56,321 nucleotides of DNA from Treponema sp. Its GTDB lineage: Bacteria; Spirochaetota; Spirochaetia; Treponematales; Treponemataceae. The stretch is taken from contig JAEESN010000018.1 of the NCBI GenBank assembly GCA_016286365.1, forward strand, positions 1 to 56,321. Reading direction: 5' to 3'. The position numbers were made by a program, and so were the translations under genes. The notes below the pieces were generated by a model that searched no databases, was not told the origin of the DNA, and was given only the letters and a program-made list of their open reading frames with translations. Below, one piece after another: positions 1 through 8,142 of this stretch (position 1 is the first letter of the stretch; each line of letters starts with the position of its first letter).

Positions 1-31
1 AATCTAATAACCCGGCAGAAAAATCATCATC

Positions 32-1432
32 CTAGAATAATCCGAATGAAGAAAGTAAGAGGAACAACAGAAGAACAGGTGTAACAAACTTAATCATTAC
101 GATGAATACGTTCTTGCGGCCGAATTTTTCTCCGTTTGCTGTTACTTCATCAATAACATATTTTGGTTTAGCAACCCAACCAATAAGGATACATGTAAGA
201 ATACCAATGATTGGCATAAGGAAGTTGTTACTTACATAATCAAGAATGTCGAGGATCTGACCTTCTTTTACTGTTGCAAATGTAACAGAGAATGCCCATA
301 CATTGTATCCAAGACAAACGATTACAGAAACAACAAATCCGGCAGCTGCCATAACCAAAGTTGCCTTTTTGCGGCTCCATCCGAATTTATCCATCATACT
401 AGAAGTAATTGCTTCGAGGATTGATACGGCAGAAGTTAATGCTGCAAAAAATACTGTAACAAAGAAGATAATTCCGATGAATGTACCAAATCCACCCATA
501 GAATCAAATACTACAGGAAGAATTTTAAAGATGAGACCTGGACCAGCATTTTTAAGACCTTCTGGACCAACAAATACGAATACAGCCGGAATAATCATCA
601 AACCTGCTAAAAGAGCAATACCTGTATCGAAAATTTCGATTTTGTTTACAGATTTAACAAGGTTTTCGTCCTTCTTCATGTAAGAACCGTAAGCAATCAT
701 AATACCCATTGCAATAGATAATGAATAAAAGAGCTGACCAACGGCATCAAGACAGATTCTAAGGAATCCACCAAAAGTTAATCCTTCAAAATCAGGCTTA
801 AAGTAAATTGCCCAACCCTGTAAACCTGTTCTTGTAACTCCGTCTGCATCTGTATTCTTTAAGAAGATAGAATAAATACTGATAAAGATAACCAATACTG
901 CAAGAATAGGCATAAGGATTTTTGAAACTTTTTCGATTCCTTTTTCTACACCCTTATAAACAATAACAAAACAGCAGGCTGCAAAAATTATTGTGAATAA
1001 AATTGGCTGCCAGCTGCCTGTAATAAATCCTCCAAAGTATCCGCCGTCAACAGCAGCTTTTCCCTGGAAAGTAATAAAAGTTACCATGTATTTGATTACC
1101 CATCCACCGATTACACAATAGTAAGGATAGATAATAAAAGGTACTACATAAGAAAAGATTCCTAAAAATCCCCATTTACTGTTAATCTTTTTGTAAGCAG
1201 TTAAAGGGCTTTCCTGTGTCTTTCTTCCGATTGCTACTTCTGAAACAAGAAGTGTAAAACCAAAAGTTAATGCAAAAATGATGTAGATTAAAATGAATAA
1301 TCCACCGCCATTTTTTGCTGCAAGATAAGGGAAGCGCCAGATGTTTCCAAGACCAACGGCACTACCGGCTGCAGCTAATACAAATCCCAGAGAGTTGGAA
1401 AATGTGTTACGTTTTTTTAAAGCTGTTTCCAT
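32..1432 (-). CDS. Sodium:neurotransmitter symporter (SNF/NSS) family transporter
   Basis: This 466-residue polytopic membrane protein probably couples sodium influx to uptake of an amino acid or related amine, as bacterial LeuT-type members of the family do. The N-terminus carries the family signature GSAVGLGNIWRFPY (about residues 22-35), the unwound TM1 region that binds sodium and substrate. About 11-12 hydrophobic segments follow, and the length fits bacterial NSS proteins. The start is supported by an AGGAG box just upstream (reverse strand, about 1440-1445). It is transcribed divergently from proB with 134 bp between. The substrate cannot be read from sequence. Family assignment is confident. 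Confidence 0.93.
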   Translation of the reverse strand: METALKKRNTFSNSLGFVLAAAGSAVGLGNIWRFPYLAAKNGGGLFILIYIIFALTFGFTLLVSEVAIGRKTQESPLTAYKKINSKWGFLGIFSYVVPFIIYPYYCVIGGWVIKYMVTFITFQGKAAVDGGYFGGFITGSWQPILFTIIFAACCFVIVYKGVEKGIEKVSKILMPILAVLVIFISIYSIFLKNTDADGVTRTGLQGWAIYFKPDFEGLTFGGFLRICLDAVGQLFYSLSIAMGIMIAYGSYMKKDENLVKSVNKIEIFDTGIALLAGLMIIPAVFVFVGPEGLKNAGPGLIFKILPVVFDSMGGFGTFIGIIFFVTVFFAALTSAVSILEAITSSMMDKFGWSRKKATLVMAAAGFVVSVIVCLGYNVWAFSVTFATVKEGQILDILDYVSNNFLMPIIGILTCILIGWVAKPKYVIDEVTANGEKFGRKNVFIVMIKFVTPVLLLFLLLSSFGLF

Positions 1433-1505
1433 TATAAACTCCTTTTTGAAAATTTATTTACGTAATATTTAATTTTACCATTAAAAATAAATTTTTTCCT
1501 TATAA

Positions 1506-1534
1506 TTTACAAAAATATCCTAAAAATGTATGAT
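1506..1534 (+). promoter_or_regulatory. Predicted sigma70-type promoter of proB
   Basis: TTTACA at 1506-1511 is followed by a 17-nt spacer and TATGAT at 1529-1534. The predicted start is near 1541, about 26 nt before the proB ATG, which has a GGAG box at 1554-1557. An alternative TATAAT at 1501-1506 lacks a good -35. Confidence 0.55.
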
Positions 1535-1566
1535 AAATAAAAGGTTTTCACCTGGAGAAACAAAAT

Positions 1567-2367
1567 ATGAATAACGAAATTTCTACATCACTTAAAAAAG
1601 CGCGAAAAATCGTAATTAAAATAGGAAGCAATACTCTTTCCAAACCGGATGGCACACAGAATACAGAATTTATGGCAAGCTTTGCTGAACAGTGTGCTTC
1701 TTTAGTTAAGCAGGGAAAGCAGATTATTCTTGTTTCTTCGGGAGCACAGGTTGCCGGTGTTTCTACAACAAAGGAATGGGCACGCAAAAAGGATGTTCAC
1801 TACCGCCAGGCTCTCTGTGCAATCGGTCAGGTAGAATTGATGCACCAGTGGAGAAAAGCATTCCAGAAGCAGGATCTTCACATCGGGCAGCTTTTATTGA
1901 CTAAAGATGATTTTAAAAACGAACACCGCTCGCTTAACATCAGAAATACACTTTTTACACTTGTTGATGAAGGCGTTATTCCTATCATAAACGAAAACGA
2001 CAGCGTTAGTTTTGACGAAATTAAAATCGGCGATAACGACAATCTTTCGGCCCTTACCGCAATCCTCTGGTCCGCAGATCTTTTAATTTTATTCGGCGAT
2101 GAAGACGGCATTTTTACAGATAATCCTAAGACAAATAAAGATGCTAAGTTTATAGAAACTGTTACATCAATTGCGGATTTAAGAAATCAGATTAAGATTG
2201 GTGGAACAAGCTCATTTGGAACAGGCGGTGTAGAAACAAAAATCCAGGCAGCAGAAAAAGTTACTGCATACGGAATCCAGCTTTTACTCGCCAACGGAAA
2301 AAAAGAAAACGCCCTCTCTGCCCTCCTTCAGGACGACGCAAAGGGAACGCTTTTTACTGTGGAATAA
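1567..2367 (+). CDS. proB: Glutamate 5-kinase
   Basis: It phosphorylates L-glutamate to glutamyl-5-phosphate, the first step of proline synthesis, in the cytoplasm. The 266 residues form a single amino-acid kinase domain. The N-terminus has VIKIGSNTLS (about residues 16-25), followed by ILVSSGAQVAG (nucleotide/phosphate site), INENDSVS (glutamate site), and the kinase-typical GTGGVETKIQAA near residue 219. The C-terminal PUA domain of E. coli ProB is absent, as in the shorter ProB class. proC lies 3.4 kb downstream on the same strand; proA, needed between them, is not in the window. A GGAG box 9 nt upstream supports the start. Confidence 0.95.
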   Translation: MNNEISTSLKKARKIVIKIGSNTLSKPDGTQNTEFMASFAEQCASLVKQGKQIILVSSGAQVAGVSTTKEWARKKDVHYRQALCAIGQVELMHQWRKAFQKQDLHIGQLLLTKDDFKNEHRSLNIRNTLFTLVDEGVIPIINENDSVSFDEIKIGDNDNLSALTAILWSADLLILFGDEDGIFTDNPKTNKDAKFIETVTSIADLRNQIKIGGTSSFGTGGVETKIQAAEKVTAYGIQLLLANGKKENALSALLQDDAKGTLFTVE

Positions 2368-2373
2368 ACATTA

Positions 2374-2400
2374 CAAAAAAACCCGGATTATTTTTCCGGG
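2374..2400 (-). terminator. Intrinsic terminator after the 104-aa gene
   Basis: On the minus strand, CCCGGA (2400-2395) and TCCGGG (2387-2382) form a stem with a 7-nt loop, followed by seven T residues (2380-2374). It lies between convergent proB and the 104-aa gene and could also help stop proB transcripts. Confidence 0.75.
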
Positions 2401-2409
2401 CCTTTGTGA

Positions 2410-2724
2410 TTACTGATCTTTTTTGATTTTTACCTGGGCAATCATATCTGCATTTATGATGCGGATTGTCTTTTTATCTTCGATTTTGATAAGGTTATTT
2501 TCTACTTCCAAAACGATTCCACAATATCCGGAAATTCCGCCTTCTCCGTAAAGTTCAACCTTTTTTCCAATACATTCAGAAAGTAACTTTGATGTCATAT
2601 TATTTTCTCCTCTTAATCTTTTCATTTTCATTCTTCGTAATCTTCTTTTTCGTGCATGATACTGCGGTAAAAAGATACCAAAGAACAAGATGAAAATGTA
2701 AATAATCCAGAAACTTAAACTCAT
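2410..2724 (-). CDS. Small membrane-anchored protein of unknown function
   Basis: The 104-residue product has one hydrophobic segment (about residues 5-20), a very basic stretch (about 24-38: HARKRRLRRMKMKRLR), then a beta-rich domain from about 49 containing IGKKVELYGEGG and GIVLEVENNLIKIED, reminiscent of small Sm- or SH3-like barrels. I do not recognise a named family with certainty. An internal Met at residue 43 (position 2598) is preceded by a good AGAGGAG box 8-9 nt upstream, so a 62-residue soluble form may also be made, or may be the main product. The first ATG has no ribosome binding site but sits 6 nt after a TGATACAAT extended -10, suggesting a leaderless transcript. Confidence 0.6.
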   Translation of the reverse strand: MSLSFWIIYIFILFFGIFLPQYHARKRRLRRMKMKRLRGENNMTSKLLSECIGKKVELYGEGGISGYCGIVLEVENNLIKIEDKKTIRIINADMIAQVKIKKDQ

Positions 2725-2873
2725 AAACTTATTGTATCAAAAATAATTAAAAGAAAAAACTGCAGCCGGGGTTATCAATTCTTTTTATAAAAAATAAATT
2801 CTTTGGACATCATGCAATCCCAAAAAAGCCTCATGCTATCCTAGAGATTAAATGCCCTCTCAGATTTCTGCCC

Positions 2874-3455
2874 TTATTTCAAAATATTTTTAATCTCTTC
2901 TTCCCAGGATCTCGACCATTTTACATTCTGCATAAAGATTATGGACGTAAGCCCCTGCACCGAAGCCCAGATTCTTATGATTTCCAGTTCCTTTTGGTAA
3001 TCAGACAGATCCGGAAGCTTTTTAGAAAAATATTCAATACATAAATCTTTTAATATCTTAAACGGCTTAAAGTTGATTTCTTCGGTGCTGTTAAAATCAA
3101 GATTCAGATGAATAAAACCGCGGGAAAATAAAAACGTAAAATATTCAGGATTTTTAATAAAAAACGTGATATAAGCATTTCCAAGCGCAAGAATCTTTTT
3201 TTCTACATCATCATCTGTAACGCTGTTCACGGCATTTTCAAGAAAAACCGTAAAATTATTCGTAACATGATTTTTTATAGCCAGAAGAATTTCATCTTTA
3301 TTCTTAAAATGCGCATAAGGAGCAGCCATACTTACACCGCATTTTTGCGCCAGCTGACGAAGAGACAAAGACTCCTCACCGCCGGCATTTATCATCTTTA
3401 TGCCTTCTTCTATGAGCGAATTCCTTAAATCTCCGTGATGATACTTATCTGACAT
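2874..3455 (-). CDS. TetR/AcrR family transcriptional regulator
   Basis: This 193-residue DNA-binding repressor has an N-terminal TetR helix-turn-helix (about residues 10-55) containing ESLSLRQLAQKCGVSMAAPYAHFKNK. The C-terminal ligand/dimer domain ends with a WASVQGLTSIIF-type segment like WHG-domain TetR proteins. Its start overlaps the end of the upstream hydrolase gene by 11 nt, so it is the last gene of a three-gene operon (outer-membrane protein, hydrolase, tetR). Two dyads overlapping that operon's promoter (5588-5653) are its likely operators, implying autoregulation. The ligand is unknown. Confidence 0.88.
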   Translation of the reverse strand: MSDKYHHGDLRNSLIEEGIKMINAGGEESLSLRQLAQKCGVSMAAPYAHFKNKDEILLAIKNHVTNNFTVFLENAVNSVTDDDVEKKILALGNAYITFFIKNPEYFTFLFSRGFIHLNLDFNSTEEINFKPFKILKDLCIEYFSKKLPDLSDYQKELEIIRIWASVQGLTSIIFMQNVKWSRSWEEEIKNILK

Positions 3456-4533
3456 GTTTAAGCATTGCCTCTATTACAAGTTCATTTTCTTCCCACAAAG
3501 GTGAATGTGCAGAATTATTAAAAGTATAAAAATATTTTGCAGGAGCTTCAAGTTTTTCGTACAATTCCTTAGACAAAGTGATTGGTGTTGTGTAATCATA
3601 AAAACCCGAAATAAAAATCACAGGAATTTTTGCCTTTACATCAGGATTTACAACATATTCCCTGTACGCACTTTTAGAAAGAAGCTTTTTTCCCTTCCAG
3701 TAATTAATTTTTTCACCAAAAGTATAGCATTTACAACCCATCTGCTTAAAAAAGATATCTTTCATATCCGAGCGCATTTCTCTTGTTGTAGCACATCCAG
3801 CCATAAGTAAGATTTCTTCCCAGTCTTTCCCAATTGATGATGGTTTTTTTACAGTGACTTTTCCTTCTTCCGAAATATTTACAAGCTTATTCATCTGTTT
3901 TAGGGCTTTTTCATTACCGGCTTTTTCGAATACATCTTTCATAAAATAGTATCCTTCCTCGTAACGGCGATCCCCTTTAAGATAATCCTGCCCCATTCCA
4001 AAATAACAGTAAAATTCTTCCGGACAAGTTTGTGCAAGATAAAGCCCAAGATTTGTTCCGCTTGAATGTGCCATAAGATAAATTTTTTCTTTTTTATAAG
4101 TCTTTTTTAAATACTGTGCAACTTCATGAGCATCATCTGCCAGGCGCTGGAGAGTGATTTCTTCGGGCTTAATTTTTGAATCATAAGAAAGTCCTTCGCC
4201 AATGTAATCCCAGTAGCAGACTGTAAAATATTTTGAGATATTATTAGGATATTCATTTTTATATGCTTCGTTCAACCAGATTTCTGGAACACCAGGACCA
4301 CCTGAAATAAACAGAAGAACAGGATTTTTTTCATCCGTCATCGAAATAAACATTCCGTTCCTTTTTCCGTTAATTTCCACACCTGTTTTAATTGTATTTT
4401 CGATTGTCAAAACTTCTTCTTTTTCTACCAGAGTTGATTTACAACATGACATACAAAAAACTCCCAAGCTGATTAATAAACTGATTATAATTCTATACAT
4501 ATTTTTATTCATTTTCATCTGTTTAGCATTCAT
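3445..4533 (-). CDS. Alpha/beta hydrolase, S33 prolyl-aminopeptidase-like, probably membrane-anchored
   Basis: The 362-residue protein has an N-terminal hydrophobic signal (about residues 13-28) ending in a Cys-rich MSCC, plausibly a spirochaetal lipobox. The catalytic domain has the S33-type GGPG oxyanion motif (about 76-79), the nucleophile motif AHSSGT, an acidic residue in ISGFYDYTTP and the final His in NNSAHSPLWEE. It likely cleaves an ester or peptide bond in the periplasm. It lies between an outer-membrane protein gene and tetR in one operon. An AAGGAG box about 9 nt upstream supports the first Met. S33 membership is inferred from GGPG; a plain esterase is possible. Confidence 0.8.
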   Translation of the reverse strand: MNAKQMKMNKNMYRIIISLLISLGVFCMSCCKSTLVEKEEVLTIENTIKTGVEINGKRNGMFISMTDEKNPVLLFISGGPGVPEIWLNEAYKNEYPNNISKYFTVCYWDYIGEGLSYDSKIKPEEITLQRLADDAHEVAQYLKKTYKKEKIYLMAHSSGTNLGLYLAQTCPEEFYCYFGMGQDYLKGDRRYEEGYYFMKDVFEKAGNEKALKQMNKLVNISEEGKVTVKKPSSIGKDWEEILLMAGCATTREMRSDMKDIFFKQMGCKCYTFGEKINYWKGKKLLSKSAYREYVVNPDVKAKIPVIFISGFYDYTTPITLSKELYEKLEAPAKYFYTFNNSAHSPLWEENELVIEAMLKHVR

Positions 4534-4591
4534 CCGTCTGTCTCCTTTAATATTTTACATCCATCACATTGATTATCAAGCTGATTATTTT

Positions 4592-5563
4592 TTAAAACTT
4601 ATACATACCGGAAATCATCAGGAAAAATCCGCCGTTATATTCCCCTGTTGTCTGAAGGCCGTCTGATTTTAATTTTTCCTGACCTGCAAAAGTGTATCCT
4701 CCGCGCAGAGTAATTGCAGTAGCACTTATTTCGCCATAAGCACAAAGATACTGATATTTTAAAGAATTAGTTTCGTTGATTCTGAATTTATTCACATTGT
4801 TCGAAATTCCAAGAGAAATACTAAAATAATCTTTAAATAATCCATCTTTTAAAGGGAAGCACGAAAGAGCAAGATCAAATCTGATGTCACATGGTAAATC
4901 AAAACCGGCAAGAGAGCTTTCCCCACGGATTCTGAACATATTTTCCGGAAATACAACAAATCTTAAAGAAGGAAGTCCTATCCATTCAAATTCCGCTGTG
5001 ATAATCTGGCTCGTATAAGAAAAATAAAGCATTGGGAAAGGAAGAATGAATAAATCTATTCCGCCAAGCGTGATTCCAGTATCTTCTGCAACAAGCCCGC
5101 CTCCAAGAGCAAATTTCATATTGTCTGTTTTTACGATATCTCTTGCATACATCAAAATGCCTTCAAGATTTTTATAAGTCCCGAAAGGATGAGCGCCTCT
5201 TACATCAAGCTTTAAGATATAACTGTTTTTGCCGTCCACAACTTTTCCGAATAAACTCATGCCATAAAAATTATCTTCTTCGTAACCAGGAATTCCTTTA
5301 TTAAAAATATCCTGAGAATAAGAAAATTTTGTAGTGATTTTATCGGGGCAGAAAGAAGCGCTGTCTTCTTTTTTTGTCCATAAAAACTGAACACTTGCAG
5401 AAGGACTTAAAATGTATGAATCTTTTTCGAGCTCAAGCATTTTAAAATCCAGAGTCGGTACCACATTAAAATCATAATCGCCTGCAAAAAGATTAGAAAT
5501 CATAAGAGCAGAAACAAAAAGCCCTGCAATAATATTTTTTAAATTGATTTTCTTAAGTTTCAT
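4592..5563 (-). CDS. Predicted outer-membrane beta-barrel protein
   Basis: I chose the ATG at 5563 because an AGGAG box (5570-5574 on the minus strand) precedes it and the product then begins with a clear signal peptide (MKLKKINLKN, hydrophobic core, cleavage after LFA). The longer frame back to 5656 would run through the promoter and operators. The roughly 323-residue product is rich in alternating aromatic/hydrophobic strands and ends in Phe (GMYKF), typical of beta-barrels inserted by the Bam machinery. No named family is recognised. It is the first gene of the TetR-controlled operon and may be a porin or channel whose substrate relates to the neighbouring hydrolase. Confidence 0.7.
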   Translation of the reverse strand: MKLKKINLKNIIAGLFVSALMISNLFAGDYDFNVVPTLDFKMLELEKDSYILSPSASVQFLWTKKEDSASFCPDKITTKFSYSQDIFNKGIPGYEEDNFYGMSLFGKVVDGKNSYILKLDVRGAHPFGTYKNLEGILMYARDIVKTDNMKFALGGGLVAEDTGITLGGIDLFILPFPMLYFSYTSQIITAEFEWIGLPSLRFVVFPENMFRIRGESSLAGFDLPCDIRFDLALSCFPLKDGLFKDYFSISLGISNNVNKFRINETNSLKYQYLCAYGEISATAITLRGGYTFAGQEKLKSDGLQTTGEYNGGFFLMISGMYKF

Positions 5564-5587
5564 AAAAATCTCCTGTATAAACTGTTT

Positions 5588-5610
5588 TAATCTTAACAAT
5601 GTTAAGTTTA
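5588..5610. promoter_or_regulatory. Operator-like dyad 1 (probable TetR site)
   Basis: A 23-bp inverted repeat centred on 5599 has the perfect core CTTAACA-A-TGTTAAG and one mismatched pair outside it. It lies around the predicted transcription start and early leader of the outer-membrane protein operon. Its centre is 41 bp, about four helical turns, from dyad 2. Confidence 0.6.
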
Positions 5611-5617
5611 CAGGAAG

Positions 5618-5646
5618 AATATAACAGTTAATCTTAACACTGTCAA
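5618..5646 (-). promoter_or_regulatory. Strong sigma70-type promoter of the OMP-hydrolase-tetR operon
   Basis: On the minus strand, TTGACA (5646-5641) is followed by exactly 17 nt and TATATT (5623-5618). The -35 element lies inside dyad 2, and dyad 1 lies just downstream of the -10, as expected for a repressible promoter. Confidence 0.75.
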
Positions 5647-5653
5647 GATTAAC
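5627..5653. promoter_or_regulatory. Operator-like dyad 2 (probable TetR site)
   Basis: A 27-bp inverted repeat centred on 5640 has arms GTTAATCTTAACA and TGTCAAGATTAAC with one mismatched pair. It covers the -35 box, and its half-site CTTAACA matches dyad 1. Confidence 0.65.
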
Positions 5654-5776
5654 CACAAAAAAATTTTCTCCGGATAATTCATACTAATCACAACAAAACA
5701 TTCCAAATCTCTTCTACGGGTAGCGAAAAACCGCTGTTTAAGATATATTTAAGAAAAACAAAATATCGAGGCGAAT

Positions 5777-6565
5777 ATGAAAATCGGATGTATTGGAACT
5801 GGTGCAATGGGCGGTGCAATCATGCGCGCTGTCTGTAAAAAATACGATGTAAAACAAATTAAAGTCACAGATAAAAATGCAGAAATGGGAAAAGCGTTTG
5901 CAAAAGAAACAGGTGCAACCTTTGTAGAAAACAACGAAGATGTCCTTGATTGTGATTATATTTTCCTTGCCGTAAAACCACAGTTTTTAAGCGATGTATT
6001 TGCAGATATCGCAGGAAACATTCCTAAAACTGCAGTAATAATTTCTATGGCTGCCGGTGTAAAAATCGAAAAACTTGAATCATTCGATCCAAAAGCACGT
6101 TACATCCGTATGATGCCTAATGTATGCGCACAGATTGGCCAGGCTATGACAGCTATCACCTATAAAGACAATATTACCGAAGAAGAAGCAAAAACCGCAC
6201 AGGAAATTCTTTCTTCTGCCGGCCGTGTAGAGGTTGTTTTAGAAAAACTCATGGATTGTGTTACAGCCGTAAGCGGTTCGGGACCTGCTTTTGTATTTAT
6301 GTTCATAGAAGCTTTAGCAGATGCAGCCGTAAGATGTGGAATGCCAAGAAAACAGGCTTATACTTATGCGGCACAGACTGTTTACGGTTCAGCCGGAATG
6401 GTTTTAGAAAGCGGTAAACTTCCAGCAGAATTAAAAGACATGGTTTGCTCTCCTGCGGGAACAACAATAGAAGGTGTTGCTTCCTTAGAAAAGAACGGAT
6501 TCAGAAATGCCGTAATCGATGCAGTTACAGCAGCATGCAACCGTTCAATCGAGCTTGGAAAATAA
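5777..6565 (+). CDS. proC: Pyrroline-5-carboxylate reductase
   Basis: It reduces pyrroline-5-carboxylate to L-proline with NAD(P)H in the cytoplasm, the last step of proline synthesis. The 262 residues begin with a Rossmann motif GCIGTGAMGGAI (residues 4-15). LAVKPQ and IRMMPNVCAQIGQAM follow, and the C-terminal dimer domain carries the family signature around VTAVSGSGPAFVFMFIEALADAAVRCG and CSPAGTTIEGVASLE. The length is normal. A GAGG box five nt before the ATG supports the start. It is divergent from the TetR-controlled operon; proB is 3.4 kb upstream on the same strand. Confidence 0.96.
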   Translation: MKIGCIGTGAMGGAIMRAVCKKYDVKQIKVTDKNAEMGKAFAKETGATFVENNEDVLDCDYIFLAVKPQFLSDVFADIAGNIPKTAVIISMAAGVKIEKLESFDPKARYIRMMPNVCAQIGQAMTAITYKDNITEEEAKTAQEILSSAGRVEVVLEKLMDCVTAVSGSGPAFVFMFIEALADAAVRCGMPRKQAYTYAAQTVYGSAGMVLESGKLPAELKDMVCSPAGTTIEGVASLEKNGFRNAVIDAVTAACNRSIELGK

Positions 6566-6616
6566 TTTCGGAAAAACCGCACAATAAAATTTAAATCACA
6601 AAGCCACAAAAGGCAT

Positions 6617-6650
6617 AAAAAAACCCGGAGCAATTCTAATGTTCCGGGTT
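6617..6650 (-). terminator. Intrinsic terminator between proC and the 124-aa gene
   Basis: AACCCGGA (6622-6629) and TCCGGGTT (6643-6650) form an 8-bp stem. Seven T residues follow on the minus strand (6623-6617), so it best ends the minus-strand run jag to the 124-aa gene. A weaker T-rich tail on the plus side may serve proC. Confidence 0.75.
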
Positions 6651-6673
6651 TCTTATTAAAAAATTAATCAAAC

Positions 6674-7048
6674 TTATTTTTGAAGCTTAAGAATCATTAC
6701 AGTTCCATCTGCAGAAGTCATTGTAACATCATCACCGTCAAATTCGATTGTAGATTCCATCTCGCCTTCTTCGGTATATTCTGTCAAAATCTGATTTTTA
6801 GCATCATAAGAGATTTCTTCTGTCTGGCTCTGTTCTTCACCATTAGCAACAATAGTCATAACTAATTCATCTTCTTCAAAAGAAATGAACATCTGAAGTA
6901 CATCACCCATATCAATGCTCTGTCCATTAACTTTTTTTACAAGATATGTATTACCAATAATTGTTTTCTTTTCTTTAGCACTTAATACTGTTGTAACACC
7001 AAGTAAAACAAACAAACTTAAAAATAAAACCTTAATTTTCTTTGACAT
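6674..7048 (-). CDS. Small secreted protein of unknown function
   Basis: The 124-residue product has an N-terminal signal peptide (MSKKIKVLFLSLFVLLGVTTVLSA, cleavage near residue 24). The mature domain is short, acidic and beta-rich (GNTYLVKKVNGQ..., ending MTSADGTVMILKLQK), with a lipocalin-like alternation. No named family is recognised. AAGGAG upstream of the ATG supports the start. It is the last gene of a run of minus-strand envelope genes and ends just before an intrinsic terminator. Confidence 0.7.
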   Translation of the reverse strand: MSKKIKVLFLSLFVLLGVTTVLSAKEKKTIIGNTYLVKKVNGQSIDMGDVLQMFISFEEDELVMTIVANGEEQSQTEEISYDAKNQILTEYTEEGEMESTIEFDGDDVTMTSADGTVMILKLQK

Positions 7049-7083
7049 ATTTTTGTCTCCTTATAAATTAAATTGTAACAGAA

Positions 7084-8118
7084 TTATTTTACTTCAACAA
7101 GTTTTACAGTAAAGCAGATGTAAGAATTTGGTGCAATTCCTGCCTGTGGAATACCACTTGCTCCATAAGCGAGCTCCGGTGGAATTACCATTGTTCTTAC
7201 TTCTCCAACCTTCATCTGAGAAACCATCTTATCAAAACCAGGAATCATCATTCCGCCGCCAACTTCGAATTCAAGAGGATCGTGTCCCTGTGGATGAAAG
7301 CCGCTTGAAGCATCAAAAGCAACGCCTTCTACAGTATAACCAATGTAATCACAAACTACATTTTTATGATTACCGATTGGAGCTCCAGATCCTTCTTCTT
7401 CAATCTTAAAGTAGATTCCTTCCGGAGATTTTGTACAGCCTTCTGTTACTTTTGCAAACTTTGCATCTTCAATTTCTTTTTCAATTCTGTCGAATTCTTT
7501 CTGATCAGCTTTGAATGCCTGTGCTTCTTCGCCGTTTCTTACAATTTTAATAGATTTGATTACTTCGTCCTGTTTTGTTGTATTAACAATTTCCTGACCG
7601 TAAACAACTTTTCCAAAAATTGTATGACGTCCGTTGAGCCATTCTGTTGGAACAATTGTAATAAAGAACTGACTTCCGTTTGTTCCAGGTCCTGAATTTG
7701 CCATTGCGAGTAAACCAGGTTCTGTGAATGTATATTTTTCTACGATTTCGTCTGCAAATTTATATCCAGGACCACCTGTTCCGTTTCCTTTAGGATCTCC
7801 GCCCTGAATCATAAAATCCTGCTCGTCGCCGTTTGCAAGACTGATTACGCGGTGAAACTTTAATCCATCGTAAAAAGGCTTTCCGTTTGCTGCATCCATC
7901 TTACCTTCTGCAAGTGCAACAAAGTTTACAACAGTTAATGGTGTATCTTTGTAAAATAATTCAACTGCAATATCACCCTGTTTAGTCTGAATTACAGCGA
8001 ATAAACCAGTTTTGTCTTTTAAATAATCCATTGCTTTGCTCCTTGGACTGCAGGCAACACCAGACAAAGCTGTGATACCAAAAATACATCCAATAATTAA
8101 TTTTTTAAAATTTTTCAT
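7084..8118 (-). CDS. Dual-family immunophilin lipoprotein: cyclophilin fused to FKBP-type PPIase
   Basis: The 344-residue protein combines two unrelated peptidyl-prolyl isomerase folds. After a signal peptide with lipobox LSGVAC (Cys about 23) comes a cyclophilin domain (about 38-200) with [37 protein letters not shown] and the [11 protein letters not shown] loop, then a helical linker, then a C-terminal FKBP domain (about 235-344) with [35 protein letters not shown] and IPPNS-like [16 protein letters not shown]. It probably assists folding of exported proteins in the periplasm. Such cyclophilin-FKBP fusions (CFBP) have been reported from Treponema, which supports the organism call. Confidence 0.93.
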   Translation of the reverse strand: MKNFKKLIIGCIFGITALSGVACSPRSKAMDYLKDKTGLFAVIQTKQGDIAVELFYKDTPLTVVNFVALAEGKMDAANGKPFYDGLKFHRVISLANGDEQDFMIQGGDPKGNGTGGPGYKFADEIVEKYTFTEPGLLAMANSGPGTNGSQFFITIVPTEWLNGRHTIFGKVVYGQEIVNTTKQDEVIKSIKIVRNGEEAQAFKADQKEFDRIEKEIEDAKFAKVTEGCTKSPEGIYFKIEEEGSGAPIGNHKNVVCDYIGYTVEGVAFDASSGFHPQGHDPLEFEVGGGMMIPGFDKMVSQMKVGEVRTMVIPPELAYGASGIPQAGIAPNSYICFTVKLVEVK

Positions 8119-8142
8119 TTTAATCTCTCTAAATTGTTTTTA

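Noticed and set aside
1..31. Possible further coding sequence at the left edge
   Set aside because: The symporter stop codon is at 32 and the remaining 31 nt are too short to judge.
5564..5656. N-terminal extension of the outer-membrane protein
   Set aside because: It would pass through the promoter and both operators and would bury the signal peptide; the ATG at 5563 has an AGGAG box.
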